Source of the DNA: Ruegeria arenilitoris
Lineage (GTDB): Bacteria > Pseudomonadota > Alphaproteobacteria > Rhodobacterales > Rhodobacteraceae
Assembly (NCBI RefSeq): GCF_013035315.1
Contig: NZ_WQHP01000013.1
Span: 1 to 48,455, forward strand
Direction: 5' to 3'
DNA: 48,455 bases
Positions 8,374 through 16,752 of the stretch are shown one piece after another. Every line of letters begins with the position of its first letter. Position 1 is the first letter of the stretch. Under the pieces are notes generated by a model. It saw only the letters and a program-made list of their open reading frames with translations. It made no database searches and was not told the origin of the DNA. A program made the position numbers and the translations under genes.

Positions 8374-9303
8374 ATGGTTGCCGCGCGCATCGCAGACAGC
8401 GACATTCGGTTGCTACGCGTTTTCAAAACCGTGGTCGAAAGCGGTGGACTATCCGCTGCCGAAGTCGAGCTAAATGTCGGCAAATCAACGATTTCCAAGC
8501 ACATCACAGACCTTGAACTGCGGCTGGGCCTGAAATTGTGCAACCGTGGCCCGTCCGGATTCGCCCTGACGGAAGACGGCGCCAAAGTGCTCGAAGCGGC
8601 CGATCACCTTTTGGTGTCCGTTTCGCAGTTTCGAAACGAGGTCAATGAAATCAAGGAACAGCTCGCAGGCACCATTCGTGTTTCCTTGTTCGATCAATGC
8701 GCTTCGAACCCGGAATCCAGCCTCGCGCGTGCAATCCACCGATTCAATGAAGCCGCTCCTTCGGTGCAGCTTGAACTGTCATTGGAGCCGCCAAACGTAA
8801 TTGAAACCCTGGTGATCAGTGGCAGACTTGATGTGGGGATCATTGCATTGCATCGGCCCTCTACCAGCCTGAATTACGCGCCGCTCTATGGTGAGAATAT
8901 GTTTTTGTATTGCGGCAGAGAGCATCCGTTGTTCGATGCCCCAGATCATGAACTCAAAACCAGCGATCTGCTCAGATACAATTATGCAGGCCTCAGCGTG
9001 AACTCACCAAACCTGATCGTAGGTCAGCAACTGGGCTTTCGCAGATCCGCCAAAGTCCAGAATGAACAAGCCCTGGCAATACTGATTTTGTCAGGCCGCT
9101 ACTTAGGTTATCTGCCGGATCACTTTGCTCAGGAATTCGTGAACACAGCCCAGATGCGCAGGCTGCTGCCTGAAGAAACGCATTATCGTACGCGGTTCGC
9201 CGCAGTGACTAGAAAAAACCCGGAACCGACAAGAGTCACGAGGCTTTTCCTGGACGTACTGCTAAGCGAACACTCGAACTCCGTGCCTTCGAGGAATAGA
9301 TAA
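8374..9303 (+). CDS. LysR family transcriptional regulator
   Basis: The 309-residue protein has an N-terminal winged helix-turn-helix (about 8-65: IRLLRVFKTVVESGG then NVGKSTISKHITDLE) and a C-terminal ligand-binding domain. It is divergent from dctP and most likely controls the TRAP operon according to the transported compound. ATG 8374 was chosen because TAGGAAG lies just upstream and the family N-terminus starts here; the longer reading adds 39 unrelated residues. The helix-turn-helix is slightly unusual in reading GKSTISKHI where most members have QPAVSRQI. Confidence 0.9.
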   Translation: MVAARIADSDIRLLRVFKTVVESGGLSAAEVELNVGKSTISKHITDLELRLGLKLCNRGPSGFALTEDGAKVLEAADHLLVSVSQFRNEVNEIKEQLAGTIRVSLFDQCASNPESSLARAIHRFNEAAPSVQLELSLEPPNVIETLVISGRLDVGIIALHRPSTSLNYAPLYGENMFLYCGREHPLFDAPDHELKTSDLLRYNYAGLSVNSPNLIVGQQLGFRRSAKVQNEQALAILILSGRYLGYLPDHFAQEFVNTAQMRRLLPEETHYRTRFAAVTRKNPEPTRVTRLFLDVLLSEHSNSVPSRNR

Positions 9304-9496
9304 CATCACAGGTGTTTCGCTTGTTGCTGCCTCCGATTGGGGTTCAACCACCGAGCAAAAGTACTAACACCGCGTCCTGAATTCACGTGCAGATATAGCC
9401 GTGGTTTGAGGCGCCAAAATTTTGTGACTTCTTGCCAAATTGGTGAAATCCACACGACGCTTTCCCATATGCGCCTCACCCACATGAGGCTGACTG

Positions 9497-9739
9497 ATGA
9501 TCGACGACGAACCGCAACCTGTCACGTATTACGACGAAAACGATATCTGGACACTGGACCCTACTCCGGCAGACCAACAGGTTTACGATGCCTTTGCGGT
9601 AGGGGTGGTCGATTTACTGCAATTGTTGGATGACAACAAGACAATGCTATCCCGAGATGTTTACGCTAGGCTTTTTGCCTCACTGCGGCAACTGTCCCGT
9701 GTTCTTGGTGAATACGAGGACGGTTGGAAGCGGGAGTAA
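9497..9739 (+). CDS. Small acidic protein of unknown function
   Basis: The 80-residue acidic protein (MIDDEPQPVTYYDENDIWTLDP at the start) has a central helix, VYDAFAVGVVDLLQLLDDNK. I do not recognise a family. GAGG lies seven bases before the ATG but falls inside the 3' arm of a 6-bp stem-loop (9473-9478 with 9485-9490). It sits at the end of the core region, just left of the tRNA-like relics. The composition looks coding and there is a plausible start, but homologues would be needed to be sure. Confidence 0.5.
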   Translation: MIDDEPQPVTYYDENDIWTLDPTPADQQVYDAFAVGVVDLLQLLDDNKTMLSRDVYARLFASLRQLSRVLGEYEDGWKRE

Positions 9740-9831
9740 TCACGGTTGTGATCAATTCAGCTAGGTCGACCGAACAATTCGACAGGTTAAATCCTCCGGT
9801 CCGGTTTATTGTTTTTTTTGATTTTCTACGT

Positions 9832-9882
9832 TTGCGCGATTTGGATTTGCACGTTTGACGTTCAGGTTATGAAGCTGACGAA
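9832..9882 (-). pseudogene. Degraded tRNA-fMet 3' portion
   Basis: An ungapped alignment with the tRNA at the right edge (acceptor end through anticodon arm) gives 39 matches in 51 positions, including 12 consecutive bases across the anticodon (9861-9872). The T-arm no longer pairs, so it is a relic. It is most simply a remnant of an earlier integration or duplication at the same tRNA. Confidence 0.65.
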
Positions 9883-9897
9883 GTGAGTACGTTAAGC

Positions 9898-9918
9898 AAT
9901 TGATCCTGGGGATCAATT
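9898..9918 (-). terminator. Perfect 9-bp stem-loop left of the island end
   Basis: Arms 9898-9906 and 9910-9918 pair perfectly around a 3-base loop. Read on the minus strand it lies 34 bases past the acceptor-end repeat, where a tRNA terminator would be expected. It may be the original tRNA-fMet terminator displaced when the island inserted. The U-tract is poor. Confidence 0.45.
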
Positions 9919-9951
9919 CTAGTCGATTGTGTGGATTGATTTTTTCTGACA

Positions 9952-9973
9952 CTGGTTGCGGGAGCAGGATTTG
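9952..9973. repeat. Island end (attL): 22-base copy of the tRNA-fMet 3' end
   Basis: The 22 bases are identical to 48401-48422, which encode the acceptor end and T-arm of the tRNA at the right edge. This is the expected product of site-specific integration into a tRNA 3' end and marks the left border of an island of about 38.4 kb. Confidence 0.75.
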
Positions 9974-10385
9974 GCCTTTGCCGAACAACTGCAATTGTCA
10001 AGAAGCCCGGCTAAACTGGCGGCCAAAGCTCGCAATAACACGCTGATCAAACAACACTGCCTAAAGCGCACGTGCAACTGGGCCAGTACTCATCGTTTCC
10101 CGTCGGTCAGTACGGTTCTCCAGCGTAGATCAAGGCGTGACAATATTGGATTTTTTGTCTGAGCGACGAGCAGGTGGCTTGCTCAAGGCCTAACTTCCAA
10201 TATACCATGGCAAAACTCGCGCAAATGATCGGCGCGGGCTGGTCAGTATTAACCTCATCGGTCGAAAAGGCTTGCATTGAAGGGACGCGCCTAGGGAATA
10301 CGGTCCCTTCAGGCGCGCTACGATCATTGGATGTATTGGAAGGTAAAAAACATCTTCGCCGAGATGATGGTTAGCCTGCCACACG

Positions 10386-10823
10386 TCAAACCTGAAATGT
10401 GCTCGCGTGTTCTTGCCGACCAATTCCTCTAGCGACCAAGCGCTCTCCTTTAACCTGAGCAAGAGCGTCACCCAAAATGGATGGCTCCTGCTCAGTCGCT
10501 TCAAGCAGATAGTCCGTTGCTTGGGGCAAAGCCTTATTCCAGCTGGGACAAGCTAGAGCAAACTGAGCGAGAAAACTAGCGGTGAACTTGAACAGTCGCT
10601 CCTCGCTCGTTTCTCCGGATTCCCGAGCTGCCCAAAGCAGCGTTTCCCACATGGCGTTTTCGAACGCGACTTGTGCTTTGCAGGCTCCTTGAAAGTCAAT
10701 CCAGACTTGATTTTCACGTGCAAGCCTCAGTTCAGAGGTCTTTAGCACGAGGTTGTGAGCAGCAGCAGTGGTCGAAGGATATTGATCCCGCAGGATCTCC
10801 AGAAGTTCGAATTGAGGCATCAT
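10386..10823 (-). CDS. Protein of unknown function
   Basis: The 145-residue, mostly helical soluble protein shows no recognised motif. GGGAG precedes two consecutive ATG codons at 10823, and the first was taken as the start. The N-terminal half is rich in charged helix (LKTSELRLARENQVWIDF) and the C-terminal half contains SWNKALPQATDYLLEATEQEPS. It is the first gene inside the left island end and stands alone on the minus strand. Confidence 0.5.
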   Translation of the reverse strand: MMPQFELLEILRDQYPSTTAAAHNLVLKTSELRLARENQVWIDFQGACKAQVAFENAMWETLLWAARESGETSEERLFKFTASFLAQFALACPSWNKALPQATDYLLEATEQEPSILGDALAQVKGERLVARGIGRQEHASTFQV

Positions 10824-11430
10824 ATTGCTCCCGTTTCCGTTTTCACCAAACAGAAATGGCAAAGGGCAAAGGCTGCCAGCAGGTGTCCTACAGTAGTCTA
10901 ACTGTAGTTTAGAGCAGTTTATTTACGTCAGACTGAACAAGTTAATCTTCCAGGCCACGCCCAAATTCCTTAAAATTCAAGACCTTGTTAAAGCCCCAAC
11001 CTGGGCTGCATCAAAACTAGAAAACAAATGCGGCTTACCCTCATTGATGGCTTCGAATTGGGCACGTGTACGAAGTGCTTGCCCAATCATTGTCCAGCAC
11101 GACGGATAGGGTAAACCTAGGCCCATGATGTCCGAATGTCGACACAACTCATGCTCAAAAACGAGCGGTGAACATGCCGGAACCTTTCTAGCTAAGCGAT
11201 GCGTAGATTGCGCGTCTTTAGCCCACTTCCCCAGATCTTACCGCAAAAATCGCATTGTAGACCGGTTTATTTAGTGTGGAATGATCACGTTCAGTCGCAA
11301 TGGGCTACGCCGACAGCGCCCCCGCTAGCTTACCGATATTGAATGGTTGGTTGAAGATCGCAGTTTGGGCGCAATCGTCGTCCGTTTGCTTCAAAACTCA
11401 ACGGTTCCTGAGCCTCGCTCCTTCTCGTAT
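10824..11430. other. Region without a supported gene
   Basis: About 600 bases hold no recognisable intact gene. A minus-strand reading of roughly 10980-11120 (WTMIGQALRTRAQFEAIN is a legible piece) looks like the tail of a lost protein gene, but it lacks a start and a family match. The stretch looks like decayed DNA. Confidence 0.4.
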
Positions 11431-12258
11431 CTAGAAAAAGAAAGAAATACCAAACTTAAACTGGCGATCTGCTGCGCCGTCGGGGGCTCGGTCAAGCACA
11501 TAGTATCCGGCATTGAGATCCATCGCAGTGCCTGACTCTTCGTTGGTAACGATTGTGCGGCCAACCATTAACCCAATCGGAACGGTCCAGGCTTCGTTGC
11601 TGTTCGAAGAGTTCCAATTGTAGGAGATCACGTTGTTGTACCCAAAGTACCAACCTGCCCCGAGACCATAACTCAAAATGGGTTGAAGAATGGTCGTATT
11701 GAAGCCGTCCTCGCCCCACATGTGCGCCAACACCGCTCCCCAAGACAGATCTCCGGTTTGCCCAAAAACAACAGCAGCTGGACCTGCGCCCCACCCAGCC
11801 CCTTTCAGTGAACCATTGGTGTGTGTGGGCAGGGACACCTGTGCTCCGTATCCAAATGCGACGTTGCCAGTGGGTGTGGGAGCATAGAAAGCTTGTACAA
11901 CCGAGTCTCCGATCCCCCATTCCAGATCTGAATTTGGTGTTGGGTTAGGAATACCCGGAGGCAGGACCGTACCTGGTTGAACCCCTTGAATCGGGATGAT
12001 GCCCCGAAGGACAAGATTTGCACCATCAAGAGGTACTGCGTAGACTGGCTGTATCTGAAAATTGTAGCTCGTTTCTTCATCAGAACCGGTTTTGAAAGCT
12101 ATCGTGTTGTCGGTCATAACCGCCCGAATGTCCGCTAGAGGGTTAGCGGCTTTGCGCGCCGCCTGGCAAGATGCATCGCAACCCGCGTCCTGAGCGATTA
12201 CTGGATTGAGGGTTACCAGCACCCACAAACCCGCCAATGTCGGAACTGCTACTCTCAT
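11431..12258 (-). CDS. Outer-membrane beta-barrel protein
   Basis: The 275-residue protein has a signal peptide ending near VIAQ (about residue 23). Alternating hydrophobic strands run through the rest, and the C-terminus RQFKFGISFFF ends in phenylalanine, as in barrel proteins inserted by the BAM complex. It resembles transporter-like barrels sometimes labelled MetA-pathway or neuromedin-U-like. ATG 12258 follows GAGGGG. It is the last gene of the ureohydrolase-isomerase-permease-barrel series on the minus strand. A role in letting substrate or metal cross the outer membrane is inferred from context only. Confidence 0.7.
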   Translation of the reverse strand: MRVAVPTLAGLWVLVTLNPVIAQDAGCDASCQAARKAANPLADIRAVMTDNTIAFKTGSDEETSYNFQIQPVYAVPLDGANLVLRGIIPIQGVQPGTVLPPGIPNPTPNSDLEWGIGDSVVQAFYAPTPTGNVAFGYGAQVSLPTHTNGSLKGAGWGAGPAAVVFGQTGDLSWGAVLAHMWGEDGFNTTILQPILSYGLGAGWYFGYNNVISYNWNSSNSNEAWTVPIGLMVGRTIVTNEESGTAMDLNAGYYVLDRAPDGAADRQFKFGISFFF

Positions 12259-12309
12259 CAATACGACCCCTCTAAGTGTGGCTATTTGTGCAGCTCCACT
12301 TCGAACTGC

Positions 12310-13320
12310 CTAAACAAAAATTGAGTAAGTCCGCTCTATCATCCAGTATGTGGCTATTGTTCCAATGCCATAGACGAGGATCAATTGAGCGCTTGTCTCC
12401 CATCGTTGTGCGGCGGGTATTTGCAAAAACGCCCATCCTACGACCAATGCTGCAGCAACAAAGGTTAGCTGACCAAGCTCGACGCCAACGTTGAAGAAAA
12501 GAAGAGCAATCGGAATCTCAGATGGCGGCAGTCCGATTTCGGCCAAAGCACCAGCGAATCCGAGCCCATGCAATAGTCCAAACGCAAATGCTACAACCCA
12601 AGGCGCTCTTGCCGCCAAAGAAGAACGACCGCGGGACTTCCAGACGATCTCGGACGCCAGGAAAACGATCGAAAGAGCAATTGCCGCCTCTACAGGCGCA
12701 GACGGTAGCGAAACAAATCCCAGCGTGGCCAAACCCAGTGTTATCGAATGGGCTACTGTAAACGCAGTTATCGTTTTGATCAGCATCCACCAGCCTTCAA
12801 CAAGAAACAGCAAAGCCAGCACGAACAGCAGGTGATCCAAACCCTCCAAAATGTGCTCAAATCCCAAAATGGTATAGCGCTTAGCCGCGCGTGACGCAGA
12901 TCCTGAAACAGCCAGCCATTCGTCCAGGTTGACTTCGATAGTCGTCCCCTCTCGTTTAACCAAACGCGTGACCGGCTCCTGCCCGAACCAACGAACCGTC
13001 AACAGAGCCCCTTCGCGGTTCCACGGCAGCACCAGGCGATCTTCGGATGTCATGGGGGTGGCACAGGTGAAGGTAAATGTGACCGAATAAGATCCCCTTT
13101 CGCCATTCGGGCTACTCCCAAACTCACACTGCTCAGGCAAATACGGTGACAATATCGCAGCTGACAATCTACTAGGTACTTTTGAGACCAGTCTGTATTC
13201 GCCGGGAGCCGTTTCAATCAGTTCCGCTCGATCCAAACCAAGTGTATGCGCATGAGCACCGATCCCTTGTAGCGCTATTAGCGTCGCAGCCCATGCAGCG
13301 ATGAGGAATAACCTAATCAA
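12310..13320 (-). CDS. HupE/UreJ-like membrane permease
   Basis: The 336-residue protein has a signal peptide (GAHAH), an exported domain of about 120 residues and a C-terminal block of about six membrane helices. Intramembrane His and Asp occur in EHILEGLDHLLFVL (H156, D162, H163), TVAHSITL (H191) and FGLLHGLGFAG. This is the HupE/UreJ_2 pattern; relatives are thought to move nickel or cobalt for hydrogenase or urease. No urease or hydrogenase gene is in the window. The start is TTG at 13320, overlapping the end of the isomerase gene by 8 bases, which implies translational coupling. Confidence 0.82.
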   Translation of the reverse strand: MIRLFLIAAWAATLIALQGIGAHAHTLGLDRAELIETAPGEYRLVSKVPSRLSAAILSPYLPEQCEFGSSPNGERGSYSVTFTFTCATPMTSEDRLVLPWNREGALLTVRWFGQEPVTRLVKREGTTIEVNLDEWLAVSGSASRAAKRYTILGFEHILEGLDHLLFVLALLFLVEGWWMLIKTITAFTVAHSITLGLATLGFVSLPSAPVEAAIALSIVFLASEIVWKSRGRSSLAARAPWVVAFAFGLLHGLGFAGALAEIGLPPSEIPIALLFFNVGVELGQLTFVAAALVVGWAFLQIPAAQRWETSAQLILVYGIGTIATYWMIERTYSIFV

Positions 13321-14206
13321 CTTCTTTGGCCTTTTGCAGCGGCGCTATCTCAATCTTGTAATCGGCTGCTACAGATTCCAGTTCTTTCTCCATCAACTCA
13401 CGGGATTTGTCTGTCATCCACCGGGTAGCAACCCAATCTTGGGCCTGCTCAAACTCAGGCAACTGAGCCGGGTTTTCCTTGAGAACCCTGAGGAAGTGAA
13501 TCGTCCCAGTCTGAGAAGGGAACGGCCCTTGCCAATCGTCGTTCTGGTCAATGGCCGCCAAAACCTCTTTTGCCGTTTCGCCGCCGAACGCCTGCACAAG
13601 GCGTTTCTGGTCCATGTATCTCAGTGTATTTCCAAAGGTGATGTCGATTTCACCGAGGGATGTTGGATCTGCGCCTTCGTTCAAGTCTTCCAGAAGGTTA
13701 GGTGGAACTTCGCTGATCGAATTAAACATCACATGTTCAAGGTCATAACTGGGAGGACTCAGAAACTTTTCCTGGTTGCTGTTAAAGTACTCTTTGAGTT
13801 CCGCTTCTGTCGGCTCTGCCAAGTCTCCGGCAATGAAAAACCGCATGTTTTGAAGAAGTAAGGCACGAATACGGGATCCGTCAGAAAAACCTCGCTTTAC
13901 TGCCTCACGGACCAGAATCTCTTCCTCTACGAAGTTCCTGACTAGGTCCTGTTTTTCTGCTTCACTTAGCGGGCGCAAAAGCAATTCCGCCTCTTGATCG
14001 AATAGGTACTCCTGCGTCACTGCATCCACCACGATCAGATCTCGATCGTCCTTCGCAAACAGCGCCTGCGCGATGAACAAAAGTCCAGCGAGGACGAGAA
14101 ACTGAAACAACGGCTCTCTGACGAGATGAAAGAGAAATGAGTGCGGTGTACCACTGTCGTTACCGGCAGGACTTCCCGAGGGACGGTCTGAAGTACTTAT
14201 GGACAT
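13313..14206 (-). CDS. Membrane-anchored peptidyl-prolyl isomerase, PpiC/parvulin type
   Basis: The 297-residue protein has a cytoplasmic N-terminus, one membrane helix (FLVLAGLLFIAQALF, about 37-51) and a periplasmic part. A SurA/PpiC-like chaperone arm (about 60-130) precedes a parvulin-like domain (PSYDLEHVMFN onward). Such proteins help exported proteins fold. It overlaps hupE-like by 8 bases and starts 29 bases after a stem-loop that follows the exported ureohydrolase. It is therefore a likely folding helper for the ureohydrolase, the permease or the barrel. Confidence 0.82.
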   Translation of the reverse strand: MSISTSDRPSGSPAGNDSGTPHSFLFHLVREPLFQFLVLAGLLFIAQALFAKDDRDLIVVDAVTQEYLFDQEAELLLRPLSEAEKQDLVRNFVEEEILVREAVKRGFSDGSRIRALLLQNMRFFIAGDLAEPTEAELKEYFNSNQEKFLSPPSYDLEHVMFNSISEVPPNLLEDLNEGADPTSLGEIDITFGNTLRYMDQKRLVQAFGGETAKEVLAAIDQNDDWQGPFPSQTGTIHFLRVLKENPAQLPEFEQAQDWVATRWMTDKSRELMEKELESVAADYKIEIAPLQKAKEVD

Positions 14207-14235
14207 TTTTGAACCTATGTTACCGCGCCGGAAAA

Positions 14236-14260
14236 AGACGCCTCAATTCAAGGCGCCTTT
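14236..14260 (-). terminator. Stem-loop between ureohydrolase and isomerase genes
   Basis: Arms 14236-14244 and 14252-14260 form a 9-bp stem on the minus-strand RNA with one G.U pair; the plus-strand version has an A-C mismatch instead. A U-rich stretch follows on the minus strand. Only 29 bases remain to the isomerase start, so this probably acts as a partial terminator inside one transcription unit. Confidence 0.6.
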
Positions 14261-14314
14261 TCCGAAAAAGGCAACTCTTTGGAATGCACCGCATCCTTCG
14301 CCCAATTCATTACG

Positions 14315-15589
14315 TTATTTGCTGTTATCCTCGAGCATTGCAGGATGAACATAGTTTGGATCAGTTATACCCTCTTTGCGAGCGGCCATCGCGGCCAGGG
14401 TATGCCTCTGCAAACGGCTGATAACGTTGCCTGTGGAGCGACGGCGGTCATCTAAAAGCGGAGAATACTCGACCCAATCGATCAGCAGTATCTCGTTTTG
14501 AAGAGCCAGTTTTCGAAGAATCTGCATGAATTGTAGCGTGGTAAAGCCACCTATTTCAGGGTTTGATACACCCGGCGCCAACGAGCCGTCCAGAACATCC
14601 ATATCGATTGAGATATATAGTCGGCGTCCTTCGAGTTCTGCTATCAGTTCGTCGACAGTTGCGTCAAATCCATTTTTTTCAAACTTCGGCATGAAGTAGT
14701 AGTTGGTCTGATTGTTGAACATCCAGTCCATTCTCTCGACGCTCTCGTAAGCGCCGCGAAGGCCGATGTGAAAAATCTGATCTCCCGTGGTCCACCCTTG
14801 TTCATGCGCGAAACGGAGGGCTGCACCCCCATGGGTGAACATTCCAAGTCGGCCATCAGGCGGCGCAAGATCGGTGTGGGCGTCAAAATGAACTGTTGTG
14901 AAACTCTGCGGACCGTAGTGATCAATCAGAGCCATTAGTGACGCAACCTGAGTACCGTGGTCTCCACCTATTACGAAGGGTATCGCGCCGCCATCCAGGA
15001 TTTCCTTAAACACGCCGGCCTGATCCGCAAAGTTCTGCATCATTAAAGATGGATGGGCGTTGGCATTTCCATAGTCTACAACGTTCAGGATATCGAAGTA
15101 CTGGTTGTTGAACCACATATCATGCCCCGACTGGGCAAAATCATAGTTATGGTTTACGCGCATGTAATTCGCTGCCCAGCCATTGCCGTCAGCTGGATTA
15201 AACTGGCTCGGTGCCCCGACAATAGCCACGTCGACCTCTCCCGCAATCAGGTCTTCAGTTGTCAGAGCAATCGGCAGACCGAAATACGTGGGAAATGCGT
15301 GCTTTGTCGGCACGACGTAGTAGCGCTGCAGATCAATTGGGCCGGGCTCCCGCGGAGGGTTATCACCTACCATATCCTTGCGCAGATAATATTTGTTCCA
15401 GCCTGGATCGAGGATTTGAACATTTGGATTGCTTGGATCTCTCCACGGCTGCATTGAAGATGGGAACCCATCAATTACAGAATCAGCGGAAAAATCTGGT
15501 GCGGGATTGTCTTGTGCGTAGCCCACTCCAGCAAACGTTGCTGTGAGCAGAGCGGACCATTTGAACAATACTGATAAGCGACGCGCCAC
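14315..15589 (-). CDS. Exported ureohydrolase (arginase/agmatinase fold), copy 1
   Basis: The 424-residue protein has a signal peptide ending GYAQ (about 25), so it is predicted to be periplasmic or surface-exposed, unlike ordinary agmatinases. All binuclear metal ligands are present: H211 in IGGDH, D236/H238/D240 in FDAHTD, and D329/D331 in SIDMD. It shares with copy 2 (17845-19116) an N-terminal block ending ALTxEDLxAGExDVAI and a C-terminal KxGIxxPxYxHP, so the two are paralogues. GTG 15589 follows GAGAGG. Substrate and metal (Mn or Ni) are unknown; a guanidino compound is likely. Confidence 0.85.
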   Translation of the reverse strand: MARRLSVLFKWSALLTATFAGVGYAQDNPAPDFSADSVIDGFPSSMQPWRDPSNPNVQILDPGWNKYYLRKDMVGDNPPREPGPIDLQRYYVVPTKHAFPTYFGLPIALTTEDLIAGEVDVAIVGAPSQFNPADGNGWAANYMRVNHNYDFAQSGHDMWFNNQYFDILNVVDYGNANAHPSLMMQNFADQAGVFKEILDGGAIPFVIGGDHGTQVASLMALIDHYGPQSFTTVHFDAHTDLAPPDGRLGMFTHGGAALRFAHEQGWTTGDQIFHIGLRGAYESVERMDWMFNNQTNYYFMPKFEKNGFDATVDELIAELEGRRLYISIDMDVLDGSLAPGVSNPEIGGFTTLQFMQILRKLALQNEILLIDWVEYSPLLDDRRRSTGNVISRLQRHTLAAMAARKEGITDPNYVHPAMLEDNSK

Positions 15590-15595
15590 TTTCTA

Positions 15596-15640
15596 ATCCT
15601 CTCATTTTAAGACTAAATTTAACTTGACTACGGAGAGGAT
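15596..15640. promoter_or_regulatory. Compact divergent promoter of ureohydrolase 1 and its AraC regulator
   Basis: Only 68 bases separate the two start codons. An 8-bp inverted repeat (15596-15603 with 15633-15640) places an identical GAGAGGAT, containing a ribosome binding site, in front of each gene. The AT-rich core between the arms must hold both promoters and any operator. Confidence 0.5.
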
Positions 15641-15657
15641 AATTTCTCAGGCTGTTG

Positions 15658-16752
15658 ATGACTGTGCAAAAAGTGCAAGTAGCACACATCTTTGCAATCG
15701 CTCGGGATGCGTTATCTGATCGGGTGTTGGCATTCGACCAGGATACCTATCCCCAAGACTTTGGGTTCGTTGATGGAGGGGTAACTGCTTTGGCTTTCGA
15801 TCGTTATTCCATTGATCTGGCAGATGAGGATACGCTGGAAAATTTCTATCTTGAGCAAACCAATACCAACACCCGCTTTATGCAATTCACTTCTGGCCCC
15901 GCGATCCTGAGCGCCCGTAGCATCGATTTTGGCGACATCAGGCTCCTGCAAGTATCAGGGGATGGCAGGCATCTCTGGACTGACACCATGTTGGCCCGTG
16001 AGTGGCGATTTGCGATCATGGTTTCGGCAAATGGCGGGCCACGGATAGGCCAATCTGGCATTTCTGGCACCACCGCACATCTACTGAGGCCAGGTGAAAC
16101 GGCAGAGTTGTTTACAAACGGCAGATATAAAACTCTGGAAGTTACGTTCACGGAAGAATTTCCAAAAAAGCTCGGGTGGAATTGCCGTGGCGGCCAAACT
16201 TCTGATGTGCCTGAGGGCGCTGTGAGAAACCTGGCGGCAATTGCCAGGGAAAGCTTTTCTGCCGCTCTCAATCACGACTTTGGTGATTGGAGTTTAGGGA
16301 CTCTCGCGGACACTCGCTCTAAACTCATCGACACTTTAGAAATTGCCCTTCAACCTTGGGCTCTGTCCAAGAACCATGACGGCGATGTACTTTCGCGCGG
16401 TGCTCGGGCTGATGTGCTCCGCAAAGCCCGCAGACTACTGCAGGACGCCGACAACAACTTTTGCGTCAGTGTCGAAGCTCTGGCTGAGGAAATTGGCGTT
16501 TCTAAGCGCAGTATTTTTCAGGCTTTTCGGCAAGAATATGGGATTGGACCAAGGAGATTCCGAGAAATCGTTCGTTTGAACGCGCTTCGCGCAAGCTTGT
16601 ATCGTAGCGAGCCGGACAACTCGTCTGTGACCAATTTAGCGAACGATCATGGCTTTTCAGAATTGGGACGTATGGCTGGCAAATACCGGTCATTGTTCGG
16701 AGAACTTCCAAGCGAAACGCTCAAGCGGCCAAGACAGAGATGGTTAAACTAG
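15658..16752 (+). CDS. AraC family transcriptional regulator (ureohydrolase module 1)
   Basis: The 364-residue protein has a C-terminal AraC DNA-binding domain. The first helix-turn-helix is VEALAEEIGVSKRSIFQAFRQ and the second NLANDHGFSELGRMAGKYRSLFGELPS. The N-terminal sensor part is shared with the regulator at 16749-17684 (QFTSGPAILSA against QFSAGPAKLEY, and a RPGE/RPGQ segment), so the two are paralogues. It is divergent from ureohydrolase copy 1 and converges on the other regulator with a 4-base overlap of stop regions. ATG 15658 was chosen; an adjacent TTG at 15655 is possible. Confidence 0.85.
   Translation: MTVQKVQVAHIFAIARDALSDRVLAFDQDTYPQDFGFVDGGVTALAFDRYSIDLADEDTLENFYLEQTNTNTRFMQFTSGPAILSARSIDFGDIRLLQVSGDGRHLWTDTMLAREWRFAIMVSANGGPRIGQSGISGTTAHLLRPGETAELFTNGRYKTLEVTFTEEFPKKLGWNCRGGQTSDVPEGAVRNLAAIARESFSAALNHDFGDWSLGTLADTRSKLIDTLEIALQPWALSKNHDGDVLSRGARADVLRKARRLLQDADNNFCVSVEALAEEIGVSKRSIFQAFRQEYGIGPRRFREIVRLNALRASLYRSEPDNSSVTNLANDHGFSELGRMAGKYRSLFGELPSETLKRPRQRWLN

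Larger units (their letters stand above)
9740..10385. other. Island left junction region without genes
   Basis: The stretch is AT-rich and holds the degraded tRNA-fMet copy, a 9-bp stem-loop and the 22-base island end. A partial direct repeat occurs at 9750-9758 and 9911-9919 (GATCAATTC, each followed by TAG and TCGA at short distance). A further 9-bp inverted repeat (10278-10286 with 10303-10311) lies before the next gene. No protein gene is convincing. Confidence 0.6.

Noticed and set aside
10278..10311. 9-bp inverted repeat as a terminator
   Set aside because: No T-run follows on either strand and no gene ends nearby, so only the repeat is noted.
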